Of a stretch of 64,000 nucleotides of DNA, positions 42,272 to 50,174 are shown one piece after another. The position numbers and the translations under genes are program-made. The stretch spans positions 1 to 64,000 of the forward strand of contig NZ_JAATOV010000007.1 in assembly GCF_011806425.1 (NCBI RefSeq), given 5' to 3'. The DNA is from Thalassospira lucentensis. GTDB taxonomy: Bacteria; Pseudomonadota; Alphaproteobacteria; Rhodospirillales; Thalassospiraceae. The notes under the pieces were generated by a model that ran no database searches, was not told where the DNA came from, and was given only the letters and a program-made list of their open reading frames with translations. Position 1 is the stretch's first letter, and every line of letters begins with the position of its first letter.

Positions 42272-42524
42272 TTAGTGCAATCATGTCTTCAAAAGTAAGT
42301 TCACCACTTTTAATGCGTTCGAACTCACCATCAGATATTGCGTAAACAATCGAACCACCGCCTTGTGCACTTGCCTGAAACTCGAAATAACAGGAGCCGT
42401 CCGCTTCTTTACGTGCCTCCCAATCTTGTTCTCGCCACAAGGTCTCAGAATGAATCGATGGCCGGCCGATAGGATAGTAAGTGTCACCGATTTTCTTAAC
42501 ATATGGGCCAAATTTTGGGTTCAT
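42237..42524 (-). CDS. Immunity-like protein C, 95 aa
   Basis: A small soluble protein, paralogous to 32720-33001 across its C-terminal ~45 residues (GGG, EFE-x-I/V-K/R-x-G-E/K-L-T/S-F, ALTDRN). ATG 42524 lies 13 bases behind the stop of toxin tip C. The weak ribosome-binding site suggests it was once expressed as the second gene of a toxin-immunity pair. Confidence 0.6.
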   Translation of the reverse strand: MNPKFGPYVKKIGDTYYPIGRPSIHSETLWREQDWEARKEADGSCYFEFQASAQGGGSIVYAISDGEFERIKSGELTFEDMIALTDRNKKRQPVG

Positions 42525-42537
42525 ATCGGTAATCCCA

Positions 42538-42651
42538 TCAATTTCTTAGCTGATCTGTGATGTCTTTAAATGGCGCAGTACTAACGTCTGCGACACCATC
42601 ACGCCCAACGACATGCCCACAAAAGGGGACAGGTTCGATCAAGGCCAAAGC
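42538..42651 (-). pseudogene. Orphan toxin tip C (C-terminal fragment)
   Basis: 37 codons after an in-frame TAA read ALALIEPVPFCGHVVGRDGV ... APFKDITDQLRN, ending TGA at 42540-42538. No start codon of its own. It precedes immunity gene C as tips A and B precede theirs. The 5' end coincides with the right flanking repeat. Confidence 0.4.
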
Positions 42652-42678
42652 TTAACCGCCAAACAGACACCAAACCAC
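42650..42678 (+). repeat. Right 29 bp direct repeat flanking the toxin/immunity array
   Basis: Second copy of the 41112-41140 repeat with three mismatches. It lies just inside the 3' flank of the iron-importer ATPase gene. Confidence 0.65.
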
Positions 42679-42695
42679 TTTAATGCTCCGCCGAT

Positions 42696-43469
42696 TTACA
42701 GCGCCTCATGATCGACCAGAACAAACGGAATACCTTCGGAGCAATATTCAACCCGCGCCGAAACCCCATAAGCGCGCGATATCACCTCGGGCGATATGAC
42801 GCTTTCCGTCTGACCAAAAGCAATCAACCCGCCGTCTGAAATCACCGCAAGCTGATCACAAGTCCGGATCGCAAGATTGATATCGTGAATGGCAATCATT
42901 GCGATGGCCCCGGTGTCGCGCAAGATCTCTCGAACCGCGTTAATCACCGCCAATTGCCATTTCAGGTCCAACGCACTGGTCGGCTCATCAAGCAGCAAAA
43001 GCTCAGGGTTGCGCACGACCACTTGCGCCAGTCCCACCATTTGCCGCTGCCCGCCTGACAAACGGTTCATCCGCTCAAGGGCAAGATGGCTGATGCCAAG
43101 ATCGGCAAAGGCGGTTTCAACCGCTTCTTCCGCTGATCGCGTGTCCAACGCCCTCACCGCGCGACAGGCTGCCATCACGGCTTCGTACGCCACAAGTGGG
43201 CTTGCCGGGGGCAATGTTTGCGGAAGGTAGCCGATCATCTCGACACGCTTGCGGCGGTCGACGGATTTTAAATCCACGCCATTCAATTCAACGCCCCCCG
43301 TACTGTCACCAAGTGCGGCAATGGCGCGCAGAAGCGTCGATTTACCAGACGCATTCGGCCCCAAAAGCCCGACCATCGATCCCCGTGCGACCGACGACAG
43401 CGACAGGTTTTCAATCACCGACCGGCGCTTGTATCCCGCGGAAAGGTTGCTAATGACAAGGCCGGTCAT
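42696..43469 (-). CDS. Iron/siderophore ABC importer ATPase (FecE/FhuC-like)
   Basis: A 257-residue ATPase with Walker A GPNASGKST, signature LSGGQRQMVGLAQ, Walker B LLLLDEPTSALD and H-loop IAIHDINLA. The YLPQ Q-loop and the fold pattern are those of the FecCD-linked class. Its start overlaps the permease stop by 4 bases (43466-43469). It is the last gene of the four-gene operon 42696-46657. Confidence 0.93.
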   Translation of the reverse strand: MTGLVISNLSAGYKRRSVIENLSLSSVARGSMVGLLGPNASGKSTLLRAIAALGDSTGGVELNGVDLKSVDRRKRVEMIGYLPQTLPPASPLVAYEAVMAACRAVRALDTRSAEEAVETAFADLGISHLALERMNRLSGGQRQMVGLAQVVVRNPELLLLDEPTSALDLKWQLAVINAVREILRDTGAIAMIAIHDINLAIRTCDQLAVISDGGLIAFGQTESVISPEVISRAYGVSARVEYCSEGIPFVLVDHEAL

Positions 43470-44557
43470 GCGCGATGCTCCTTGGCGACAAGCAGGGATA
43501 GGAAAAGCGGAACCCCGACAATCGACGTCACGATGCCAAGCGGTATGATCATGCCCGGAATGATCGTTTTAGACGCGATTGACGCCAACGACAGGATCAA
43601 CGCCCCCGCCAATGCGGCCCCCGGCAAGAAGAAACGATGATCTTCACCCAGCAACAGACGCGCAATATGCGGCCCGACCAAGCCAACAAACCCGATGGTA
43701 CCGACAAAACAAACCGCGACCGCCGCCAAAAGGCTTGCGCGCAACATCACCGTCAGTCGAAGCCGCTTGGTATCAATGCCAAGGCTTTCTGCCTGCGCCT
43801 CGCCAGCACGAAGCGCGGTAAGCTTCCACACATTGCGTAACGACAAAGGAATGGCGATGATCAAAACCACCGCAACCGTTGCGATCTTTGGCCAGGTTGA
43901 ACGGCCCAAGCTTCCCATGCCCCAGAAAACAATCTGCTGCAACGTGTCCGCATCCGCCAAAAACTGCAAAAGCGCAACCACAGAATTGATCGCAAACACC
44001 AGCGCAATCCCAAACAGGACCACACTATCGGCCCCATTCGATTGCGTTTTCGCCAAAAGATGGATCAAAAGCGCTGCCACCGCCGCAAACAAAAAGGCAC
44101 TTGTTGGCAACAATGCTTCTTGCGGAAACCACGTCAGGGTAATCCCCGTCACCAGCACCAACGCCGCCCCTAACGTCGCCGCGGCCGAAACACCCAACGT
44201 AAACGGGCTGGCCAGCGGGTTGTTCAGAACCGTCTGCATTTCTGCCCCCGCCAATCCGAGCGAGGCCCCAACAAGCCCCGCCATCACGGCATAAGGCAGG
44301 CGAACATTAAACAGGATATAATGCACCGGCCCCGGCAAACCAGCCGGGTCAAACAGCCCGGCAATCACGCTATCGGGTGACAACGGGGCTGGCCCGGTAA
44401 AGACGTCAAAAACAAACGCAACCCCCAACAGCACGACCATAAGGATCAGGATCAGAACGCGATACAGGACGAAACGTGAATAGCCTTCCGCAAGCGTGCG
44501 GTCGGTTGTTGCCATCTGTGAAGGACGTGTCACGGACTGGGTCACTTTAATATTCAT
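43466..44557 (-). CDS. FecCD-family siderophore importer permease
   Basis: A 363-residue permease with about ten helices and FecCD/BtuC signatures: LRLPYAVMAGLVGASLGLAG-like opening (RLPYAVMAGL), AEMQTVLNNPLASPFTLG, and the C-terminal GTIGFVGLVGPHIARLLLGEDHRF. The ATG follows directly on the stop of the preceding gene (TAAATG), implying coupled translation. It probably forms a homodimeric channel with the ATPase at 42696-43469. Confidence 0.93.
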   Translation of the reverse strand: MNIKVTQSVTRPSQMATTDRTLAEGYSRFVLYRVLILILMVVLLGVAFVFDVFTGPAPLSPDSVIAGLFDPAGLPGPVHYILFNVRLPYAVMAGLVGASLGLAGAEMQTVLNNPLASPFTLGVSAAATLGAALVLVTGITLTWFPQEALLPTSAFLFAAVAALLIHLLAKTQSNGADSVVLFGIALVFAINSVVALLQFLADADTLQQIVFWGMGSLGRSTWPKIATVAVVLIIAIPLSLRNVWKLTALRAGEAQAESLGIDTKRLRLTVMLRASLLAAVAVCFVGTIGFVGLVGPHIARLLLGEDHRFFLPGAALAGALILSLASIASKTIIPGMIIPLGIVTSIVGVPLFLSLLVAKEHRA

Positions 44558-45508
44558 TTAGGCCCACGGCATCGTTGAGGCATATGTCTCTGCCGCATCA
44601 TTAAATTCTGCCACCGCCGAAAACGGCGTCGTGTCGACGCAAAGTTCGCCCGCCTCACGGATCAGGGCGTGCGGCGCGACATGCTCAGAAACAGGATATT
44701 CATATCCCACACTGGCATAAATCTGCTGGCCTTTATCCCCGGCAAGATATTCCAAAAAGGCACATGCTTCCTTGGGATGGGGCGCATGCGCCGCAACGCC
44801 TGCCCCGGTGATATTGACCGGGGTTTTGCCATGATCAAACGTTGGCAAAATCGGCCGCACATGCTCGCTCCAGGCCTTTTGCTCTGGCCCGCCAACACCA
44901 GCACACATTTCCCCGTAATAGTACGAATTGGCGACACCGATCTGCGCCTTGCCCTCGGCAATCGCACGAACGGCACTGCGGTCGCCACCCTTGCTCAGCG
45001 GCCTGTTCGCCGCGATACCTTTTAGCCACGCCTCGGTTTTCTCTTGGCCGTAATGCGCCCGAAAGGCCGCAATCAAGGCCGTGTTGAACATATGATCGGC
45101 GGGTCGAATAAACAGTTGATCGCGCCAGCGCGGATCTGCCAGATCCGCATAGTCAAACTGCGTCACATCAAGGGACTTCTCGACGAAAACGAACCGCGCA
45201 CGCATGGACTGCGCAAACCAGCGCCCCTCAGGATCGCGTAAATGTGCCGGCACCAGCTTATTAAGTGTCTCTGATTGCACCGGCTGCGTCAGGTTTGCCG
45301 CCGCAAGCGCCATAAGCCGACGGTAATCAAGTGTAAGCACGATATCAGCAGGACAATTTTCCCCTTCCTGTTGCACGCGCGGGGCCGCATCGGACTTGAT
45401 ATCTTCGATGGTTACCTCAATCCCGGTTTCCTGATGGAAACCGTCGGCAAGCAACTGGGTGAATTCCCGGTGACGGGTGGAATAAATGGTCAGTTTACGG
45501 TGGGTCAT
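44558..45508 (-). CDS. FbpA-like iron-binding protein lacking a signal peptide
   Basis: A 316-residue class II binding protein resembling Fe(III) proteins: it opens LTIYSTRHREF and has the iron-ligand tyrosine pattern GVANSYYYGEM, with FLEYLAGDKGQQIYA near the C-terminus. No signal peptide or lipobox is present, and upstream stop codons leave no room for one. The predicted product is therefore cytoplasmic. It sits between a Tat-exported FecB-like gene (9 bases away) and the FecCD permease, an unusual mixture of two importer classes. Confidence 0.82.
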   Translation of the reverse strand: MTHRKLTIYSTRHREFTQLLADGFHQETGIEVTIEDIKSDAAPRVQQEGENCPADIVLTLDYRRLMALAAANLTQPVQSETLNKLVPAHLRDPEGRWFAQSMRARFVFVEKSLDVTQFDYADLADPRWRDQLFIRPADHMFNTALIAAFRAHYGQEKTEAWLKGIAANRPLSKGGDRSAVRAIAEGKAQIGVANSYYYGEMCAGVGGPEQKAWSEHVRPILPTFDHGKTPVNITGAGVAAHAPHPKEACAFLEYLAGDKGQQIYASVGYEYPVSEHVAPHALIREAGELCVDTTPFSAVAEFNDAAETYASTMPWA

Positions 45509-45517
45509 AGGGTCTGC

Positions 45518-46657
45518 TTATTCTAAGGGATCAAGGGCAACGGTATAAACGCCATCCTGCGGAAGCAACGGAAACCGCTTGCGAAACTCAGCCAGCGTCT
45601 TTCCGGCGTCAAAGGCATCTTTATGGTCCGGGTTAAGCCAACCTGCCAATGCTTCAAGGGCAACCAGATGAAGCGGCGTTTCATTCAGGCCGTGCCAAAG
45701 CGCATAGGCGCGTTTGTTGCGCACGGCCTTCAATTCCGCAAGTCCGGGATCAGAAACGATGCGCGCAAGACTTTCACGCGCTTGGTCCGCACTCACATTC
45801 GCGCCGATGGTAATTCCGCCCGAACCTTCGGCTTTCAGGCCACCGGTGGCAACATACACATCGGGTTGGCGCGTCAGCATATATTCAAGATTGATCGGGC
45901 CGACCGGCCGTGGCAACACGTCCGCGGCAATACTATGCCCGCCGACCAAGGCTGCAAGATCGGCAAAGCTGCCGCGCCCGATACTCGCACAGCAGGGCAT
46001 CACCCCGGCATGACTGTGAAAAACCAAATCAGTCGGCGCACCTGTCTGCTTCCCAACCGCCTCGGTGATCCGCTTTAATGTTGCCTGATAAAACGCAATC
46101 GCTTCTTCCGCGCGGGTCTCTTGACCAAGCAACTGGCCAAGGATGCGCAGGCTCGGCACCGTGTCGTTAAGCGGATCCTGTGCGAAATCGACAACGGCAA
46201 CATTCAGTCCCGCCTGCGTCAGTTCCCGGATGAAAGCCGTACTACCGTCACTTTCGACCGGCCCGGCATTGAACCGGCTGATCAACACCAGATCGGGCTG
46301 CAGCATAAGCAAGTTTTCGATCACAAAGTCACTTCCCGCCCGCCGGCCAATCACCGGCAGCGCGTTTAGCGACGGAAACCGGCTGTGCCATGCCTCGGCT
46401 TCGTTTGGGAATATCCGGTTCAGGTCATCGGCCCAGCCCGCAAGAATACCCATCGGGTCCGGATGGACCATGCCAATCATGCTCAGAAAACGGCCCTGCC
46501 CCAGCACAACACGGCTGGCTGGCTTTGCCAGTTTGATCTCGCGACCCAAAAGATCGCGAACCACAAGACCCGATTTCGCGCTGGCCAGCCCCGGAAGTGC
46601 AAGCGCCATCGACCCGGCGAGGAAAGCGCGCCGGGTTATTCCATTCACATTCGCCAT
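45518..46657 (-). CDS. FecB/TroA-type siderophore-binding protein with Tat signal
   Basis: The protein has 379 residues from ATG 46657; an in-frame extension to 46708 is less likely. The twin-arginine signal NGITRRAFLAGSMALALPGL would export it folded. The body is a class III binding protein: LLGREIKLAKPASRVV, LLMLQPDLVLIS, and a C-terminal ALEALAGWLNPD. It is the first gene of the iron importer operon, divergent from the TonB receptor, and should hand the ferric chelate to FecCD. Confidence 0.88.
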   Translation of the reverse strand: MANVNGITRRAFLAGSMALALPGLASAKSGLVVRDLLGREIKLAKPASRVVLGQGRFLSMIGMVHPDPMGILAGWADDLNRIFPNEAEAWHSRFPSLNALPVIGRRAGSDFVIENLLMLQPDLVLISRFNAGPVESDGSTAFIRELTQAGLNVAVVDFAQDPLNDTVPSLRILGQLLGQETRAEEAIAFYQATLKRITEAVGKQTGAPTDLVFHSHAGVMPCCASIGRGSFADLAALVGGHSIAADVLPRPVGPINLEYMLTRQPDVYVATGGLKAEGSGGITIGANVSADQARESLARIVSDPGLAELKAVRNKRAYALWHGLNETPLHLVALEALAGWLNPDHKDAFDAGKTLAEFRKRFPLLPQDGVYTVALDPLE

Positions 46658-46684
46658 CTTCGTGCTTTTCGGGACTCTAAATTT

Positions 46685-46721
46685 GTTAATATTGACTATC
46701 ACTAGCATCTTATTCTATAGG
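46685..46721. promoter_or_regulatory. Promoter and dyad between the iron importer and TonB receptor genes
   Basis: A plus-strand promoter TTGACT (46692-46697), 18 bp spacer, TATAGG (46716-46721) drives the receptor. The near-palindrome GTTAATATTGAC (46685-46696, one mismatch) overlaps its -35 box and lies ahead of the importer start. It is a reasonable site for an iron-responsive repressor; which one (Fur-, Irr- or RirA-type) is unclear. Confidence 0.45.
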
Positions 46722-46782
46722 TCCTACAGCAAGCAAGGCCTGAACGCAACTTGCTGAAATATTTTGCAGAATTGGGGAAATC

Positions 46783-48921
46783 GTGAGCAATCGACAGTTT
46801 AATTCCAGGGTATCCGTTCTCGCTTTGATCACGGGCCTGAACATCATTTCCTTTGCCCCGGCGACGCACGCTCAGGAAAAAGTCCAAACGCTCGACCCCA
46901 TTATCGTGCAGACCAAGGGCGAAAACAAAGACAGCTATGTCGCAACGACATCAAGCTCCGCCACCAAAACCGCAACGGCGCTGATCGAAACACCGCAAGC
47001 TGTTTCCGTTGTCACACAAAAAGAGCTCGAAGCACGCCAAGTACAGTCCGTGGGCGAAGCCATCCGCTATAATTCCGGCGTCTTGGGCGACTATTGGGGC
47101 GGGGCTGATCTTCGATATGACAAAACCTTGATCCGCGGTTTTGATGCGGCCCAATATCTTAATGGACTGAAACTAAGCCAAGGCAAATTCGCCGGCCTCG
47201 GACGACCAGAACCCTACGGATTGCAGCGGGTCGAGGTCCTCAAAGGCCCCTCTTCGGTGCTCTATGGGCAAAACGCTCCGGGCGGCCTCGTCAACCTGGT
47301 TAGCAAAAAACCAACCGCAGACCCCATTCGCGAAGTCAATGTCTCGCTCGGCAACTTTGACCGTCGCCAAGGTTCGTTCGATGTCGGCGGTGCGCTCGAT
47401 GATAACGCCGAATTCCAGTACCGCTTGGTTGGCTTGGCGCGCGAAAGCGACACCCAAACCGATTATGGCAAGAACGATCGCCAATTCATCGCACCATCTT
47501 GGCGCTGGGCGCCTTCTGATGACACCAGCCTCACCTTCCTTGCCAGCTATCTGCGCGAGGATCTCGGAAATCAGGTCAATGTATTGCCGCCAATCGGAAC
47601 ACTGACCTCCGCCTCCTTTGGGAAAATACCGACCAGTTTCTATCCCGGTGAACCGTCGTTTGATCAATTCATCCGCGCGTCAAAATCAATCGGGTACGAG
47701 TTTGAACATAGCCTTAAAGACGTTTGGACGTTCCGACAAAACCTTCGTTATGACCGGCAGGATGCCGATTACCGCTATGTCAGCTATTCCGGTGCGCCCG
47801 TCGTCGGAACAACGATGGCCCGTAAACGGACCTTCATCGATCAGGACCTGAACTCTATCGGCGTCGACAACCAGGCCGAGGCGGAATTCTCAGCAGGCCC
47901 CATCGACCATGACGTCATTGTCGGTCTCGATTACCGATATGTCGATTTCTCATATCAATTCGGCACCGCCTCCGCCCCCAGCCTTGATATCGCAAACCCC
48001 GTCTATGGCAGTGCGATCGAGATGCCGCGCACAACCAAAAGCGAACGGACGGAACAGCATCAGACCGGCTTTTACCTGCAAGACCAGATGCGGATGGATA
48101 ATTGGGCCGTCACGCTCAGCGGGCGTTACGATGTCGCCGACAGCTCAACCGTGAACCGGTTGAAAAACACCACCGTCGACCAGAATGACAAAGAATTCAC
48201 CTGGCGGTCCGGCCTTGTCTATCTCGCAGATAACGGATTGGCCCCGTATGTCAGCTATTCCACCTCGTTCGAACCAACAGCAGGCAGTGACTTTGACGGA
48301 AACGCCTTTGAGCCGACAACCGGCCAGCAATACGAAGTCGGCGTCAAATATCAGCCCAACGAAGCTGACAGCTTTGTTACCGTCTCGGCCTATAACCTGA
48401 CCCAGCAGAACGTGGCAACGTCCGACCCCGATAATGTCGGCTTTGACGTCCAGACAGGCGAAACCGAGGTCCGGGGTGTCGAGCTTGAAGGTGTCGCCGT
48501 TCTCACCGACAGCTTAAGCTTAAAAGCCAGCTATACCTACATGAATGGCGAAGTCACCAAGAGCAACGATTACAAGGGCAACACCCCGGCCCAAATCCCC
48601 CGTCACATCGCCAATCTTTGGAGCGACTACACCTTTCAGGATGGCCCGCTGGCTGGATTTGGCCTTGGTGCAGGTGTGCGTTACATCGACAAACGCTTCG
48701 GCGACATGGCCAACAATATGGAACTCCCGGCGACCACACTGGTCGATGCCGCCCTCCATTATGACTTTGAAAAGCTCGACACCGACCTCAAGGGCCTAAG
48801 CCTGCGCGTCAATGCCAGCAACCTGTTTGACAAAGACTATGTCGGCCAATGCGCCAGCACCAAATTCTGCCAATACGGCGCACGACGCACCGTCACGGCC
48901 TCGCTTGGATATAAATGGTAA
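46783..48921 (+). CDS. TonB-dependent siderophore receptor
   Basis: A 712-residue outer-membrane receptor starting at GTG 46783 after GGGGAAA. Signal peptide to about ATHAQE; plug domain with TALIETPQAVSVVTQKEL, IRGFDAAQYLNG and VEVLKGPSSVLYGQNAPGGL; then a 22-strand barrel ending RRTVTASLGYKW. The family is that of ferric-hydroxamate/pyoverdine-type receptors (FhuA/FpvA). No N-terminal signalling extension is present. Divergent from the importer operon, giving a complete outer- and inner-membrane uptake route. Confidence 0.94.
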   Translation: MSNRQFNSRVSVLALITGLNIISFAPATHAQEKVQTLDPIIVQTKGENKDSYVATTSSSATKTATALIETPQAVSVVTQKELEARQVQSVGEAIRYNSGVLGDYWGGADLRYDKTLIRGFDAAQYLNGLKLSQGKFAGLGRPEPYGLQRVEVLKGPSSVLYGQNAPGGLVNLVSKKPTADPIREVNVSLGNFDRRQGSFDVGGALDDNAEFQYRLVGLARESDTQTDYGKNDRQFIAPSWRWAPSDDTSLTFLASYLREDLGNQVNVLPPIGTLTSASFGKIPTSFYPGEPSFDQFIRASKSIGYEFEHSLKDVWTFRQNLRYDRQDADYRYVSYSGAPVVGTTMARKRTFIDQDLNSIGVDNQAEAEFSAGPIDHDVIVGLDYRYVDFSYQFGTASAPSLDIANPVYGSAIEMPRTTKSERTEQHQTGFYLQDQMRMDNWAVTLSGRYDVADSSTVNRLKNTTVDQNDKEFTWRSGLVYLADNGLAPYVSYSTSFEPTAGSDFDGNAFEPTTGQQYEVGVKYQPNEADSFVTVSAYNLTQQNVATSDPDNVGFDVQTGETEVRGVELEGVAVLTDSLSLKASYTYMNGEVTKSNDYKGNTPAQIPRHIANLWSDYTFQDGPLAGFGLGAGVRYIDKRFGDMANNMELPATTLVDAALHYDFEKLDTDLKGLSLRVNASNLFDKDYVGQCASTKFCQYGARRTVTASLGYKW

Positions 48922-49033
48922 ATGGTAAATGGTAAATCCGGTGCCAACTTCAGAAACAAGATCGCTCAACACGGCGCGATACCACAAACCGATTTAACCG
49001 ACCCAGGTCATCCCCAATCAACTTGACCCAAAA

Positions 49034-49063
49034 TAAAGGCTGGCCCCAAAAGGCCAGCCTTTA
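49034..49063 (+). terminator. Terminator behind the TonB receptor gene
   Basis: TAAAGGCTGGCC (49034-49045) pairs perfectly with GGCCAGCCTTTA (49052-49063) across a 6-base loop. Before it, TGGTAAA is repeated three times (48916-48936), starting with the receptor's last codon and stop. Confidence 0.75.
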
Positions 49064-49086
49064 TGCCAAGCGCACATCATCAAAAT

Positions 49087-49293
49087 CTACGGGATCGTGA
49101 TATTCACCCCACCCCCGCTGCCCGGCTTAAAAATCACCCCGCCATTGGCAGTGATTTCGGTCAGGACGGTGTGGTCATCCTGCTGCGCCTTGCCGACATT
49201 TTCAGACCACAGCAGACTGTCGCCTTCGCAGGTTTCCGATCGATAATCGCTGCGGATAGCGACCAGAAGCGCAACCATTGGCGATGGCGGCAT
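49087..49293 (-). pseudogene. Fragment resembling a filamentous-haemagglutinin/CdiA repeat region
   Basis: The 68-codon frame reads SDYRSETCEGDSLLWSENVG ... VLTEITANGGVIFKPGSGGG and ends VNITIP-stop. Short DYRSE...LLWSE and TxxxANGxVxxxxGxG units are typical of the beta-helical repeats in CdiA/FhaB exoproteins. There is no ribosome-binding site or signal peptide. It lies on the far side of immunity gene D, so it looks like locus debris rather than a gene. Confidence 0.4.
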
Positions 49294-49300
49294 GGATAAA

Positions 49301-49332
49301 GGGTCAATGGGTCAATGGATCAAAGGGTCATA
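49301..49332 (+). repeat. Imperfect tandem octamers (GGGTCAAT-like)
   Basis: Four consecutive octamers, two perfect GGGTCAAT then GGATCAAA and GGGTCATA, lie between the haemagglutinin-like fragment and immunity gene D. Confidence 0.6.
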
Positions 49333-49368
49333 AAATAGATCTGTCCACTTTTCTCTATTTTCTCTGAG

Positions 49369-49710
49369 TCATACCTCAAAAAACTCTACTTCTGCCCAAT
49401 TTACACGCTTATCGACAAAATGATTTTCTTCCGAACGGTTCCAAACAAAACACAGCGCGTTTACGCTGTGCCATCCGTCACCCAGCTTTTCAATTACATT
49501 TGGCAATATCGCGCTTGATATAGATGGCGCGCGCAGCTCCATCGCGCACTCATAATACTCAGGGATTTTCCAATATTTTTTGATATCGGTTATCGTTACG
49601 TCTCCGAATTCATTGAGCGCACAAACCAGCGTTTTTCCAAGCTCAACAGCCTCCTCTGCTGAGGAAACGGAGGAAAACAAACGGATATTGACGAAAGGCC
49701 CATGTGTCAT
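49369..49710 (-). CDS. Immunity-like protein D, 113 aa
   Basis: An intact small protein whose ATG (49710-49708) overlaps the natural TGA of the broken toxin tip D (ATGA, 49710-49707), the coupling expected of a toxin-immunity pair. Sequence features are an N-terminal VNIRLFSSVSSAEEAVELGK, a central KYWKIPEYYECAMEL and an acidic C-terminus (VNWAEVEFFEV). Its context makes it the partner of a type 17 polymorphic toxin. The reading frame is fully open despite decay of the toxin. Confidence 0.7.
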   Translation of the reverse strand: MTHGPFVNIRLFSSVSSAEEAVELGKTLVCALNEFGDVTITDIKKYWKIPEYYECAMELRAPSISSAILPNVIEKLGDGWHSVNALCFVWNRSEENHFVDKRVNWAEVEFFEV

Positions 49711-50033
49711 TTGTGCGTAATCTTTCTAACTAACGAAACTTTTGCACGGGAACCGTCGCCTGTAGCCCAGCCAATCTAAGATTTATCTGTCTTCGACAGC
49801 TGCACATACCATTCAAAGGCTTGCCCTTCCGTTCTGGACGAACCAAGAGTGCATTCATTCCCGAATTTATCGACGTACCCTTTGTTGGGCCCTCGCGGCA
49901 GGGAAGTAGTTGCATTCCAATCCTCTGGCGGAACATACCTAAACTTTCCAGATATTGGCAACTGCGCGGAATTGACACGGGCGGATTTCGACCAAACCTT
50001 CGCAGAACCCAATGTTCCCGACGGATATAAAGG
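49707..50033 (-). pseudogene. Orphan toxin tip D (polymorphic toxin type 17-like), interrupted by a nonsense codon
   Basis: The minus strand reads GKFRYVPPEDWNATTSLPRG, then GYVDKFGNECTLGSSRTEGQ and FEWYVQLSKTDKS, followed by TAG (49778-49776). After it the same frame continues IGWATGDGSRAKVSLVRKITHK to TGA (49709-49707). The motif order (RGPNxGYxDxFGNE, SRTxGQxFEWxVQLS, GWxxxDGSxxxVSL, ITHK) is that of the type 17 (Ntox17) toxin domain. TAG probably replaced CAG. The upstream end stops at TAG 50036-50034 with no start codon. Confidence 0.65.
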
Positions 50034-50036
50034 CTA

Positions 50037-50122
50037 CTCAGACTGATTATCGCCTGGGTATCCTGCGCGGCCAGAACCGACAGATCGAACCCGGCCAGAA
50101 TAACATCGTCTTTTTGAAAAAG
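50037..50122 (-). pseudogene. Possible haemagglutinin-repeat remnant upstream of toxin tip D
   Basis: In another minus frame, 49 open codons after a TGA read LFQKDDVILAGFDLSVLAAQ and DTQAIISLSSLY. VILAG-D-SV-AAQDT resembles the GDVTLxAGxDLxLxAAQ repeat of FhaB/CdiA proteins. Short and frame-shifted relative to the tip, so the assignment is tentative. Confidence 0.3.
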
Positions 50123-50174
50123 TCAGACTTGGCCCAAAACGCCGCCATGTATGACGGGATGAGACCTGCGAAAA

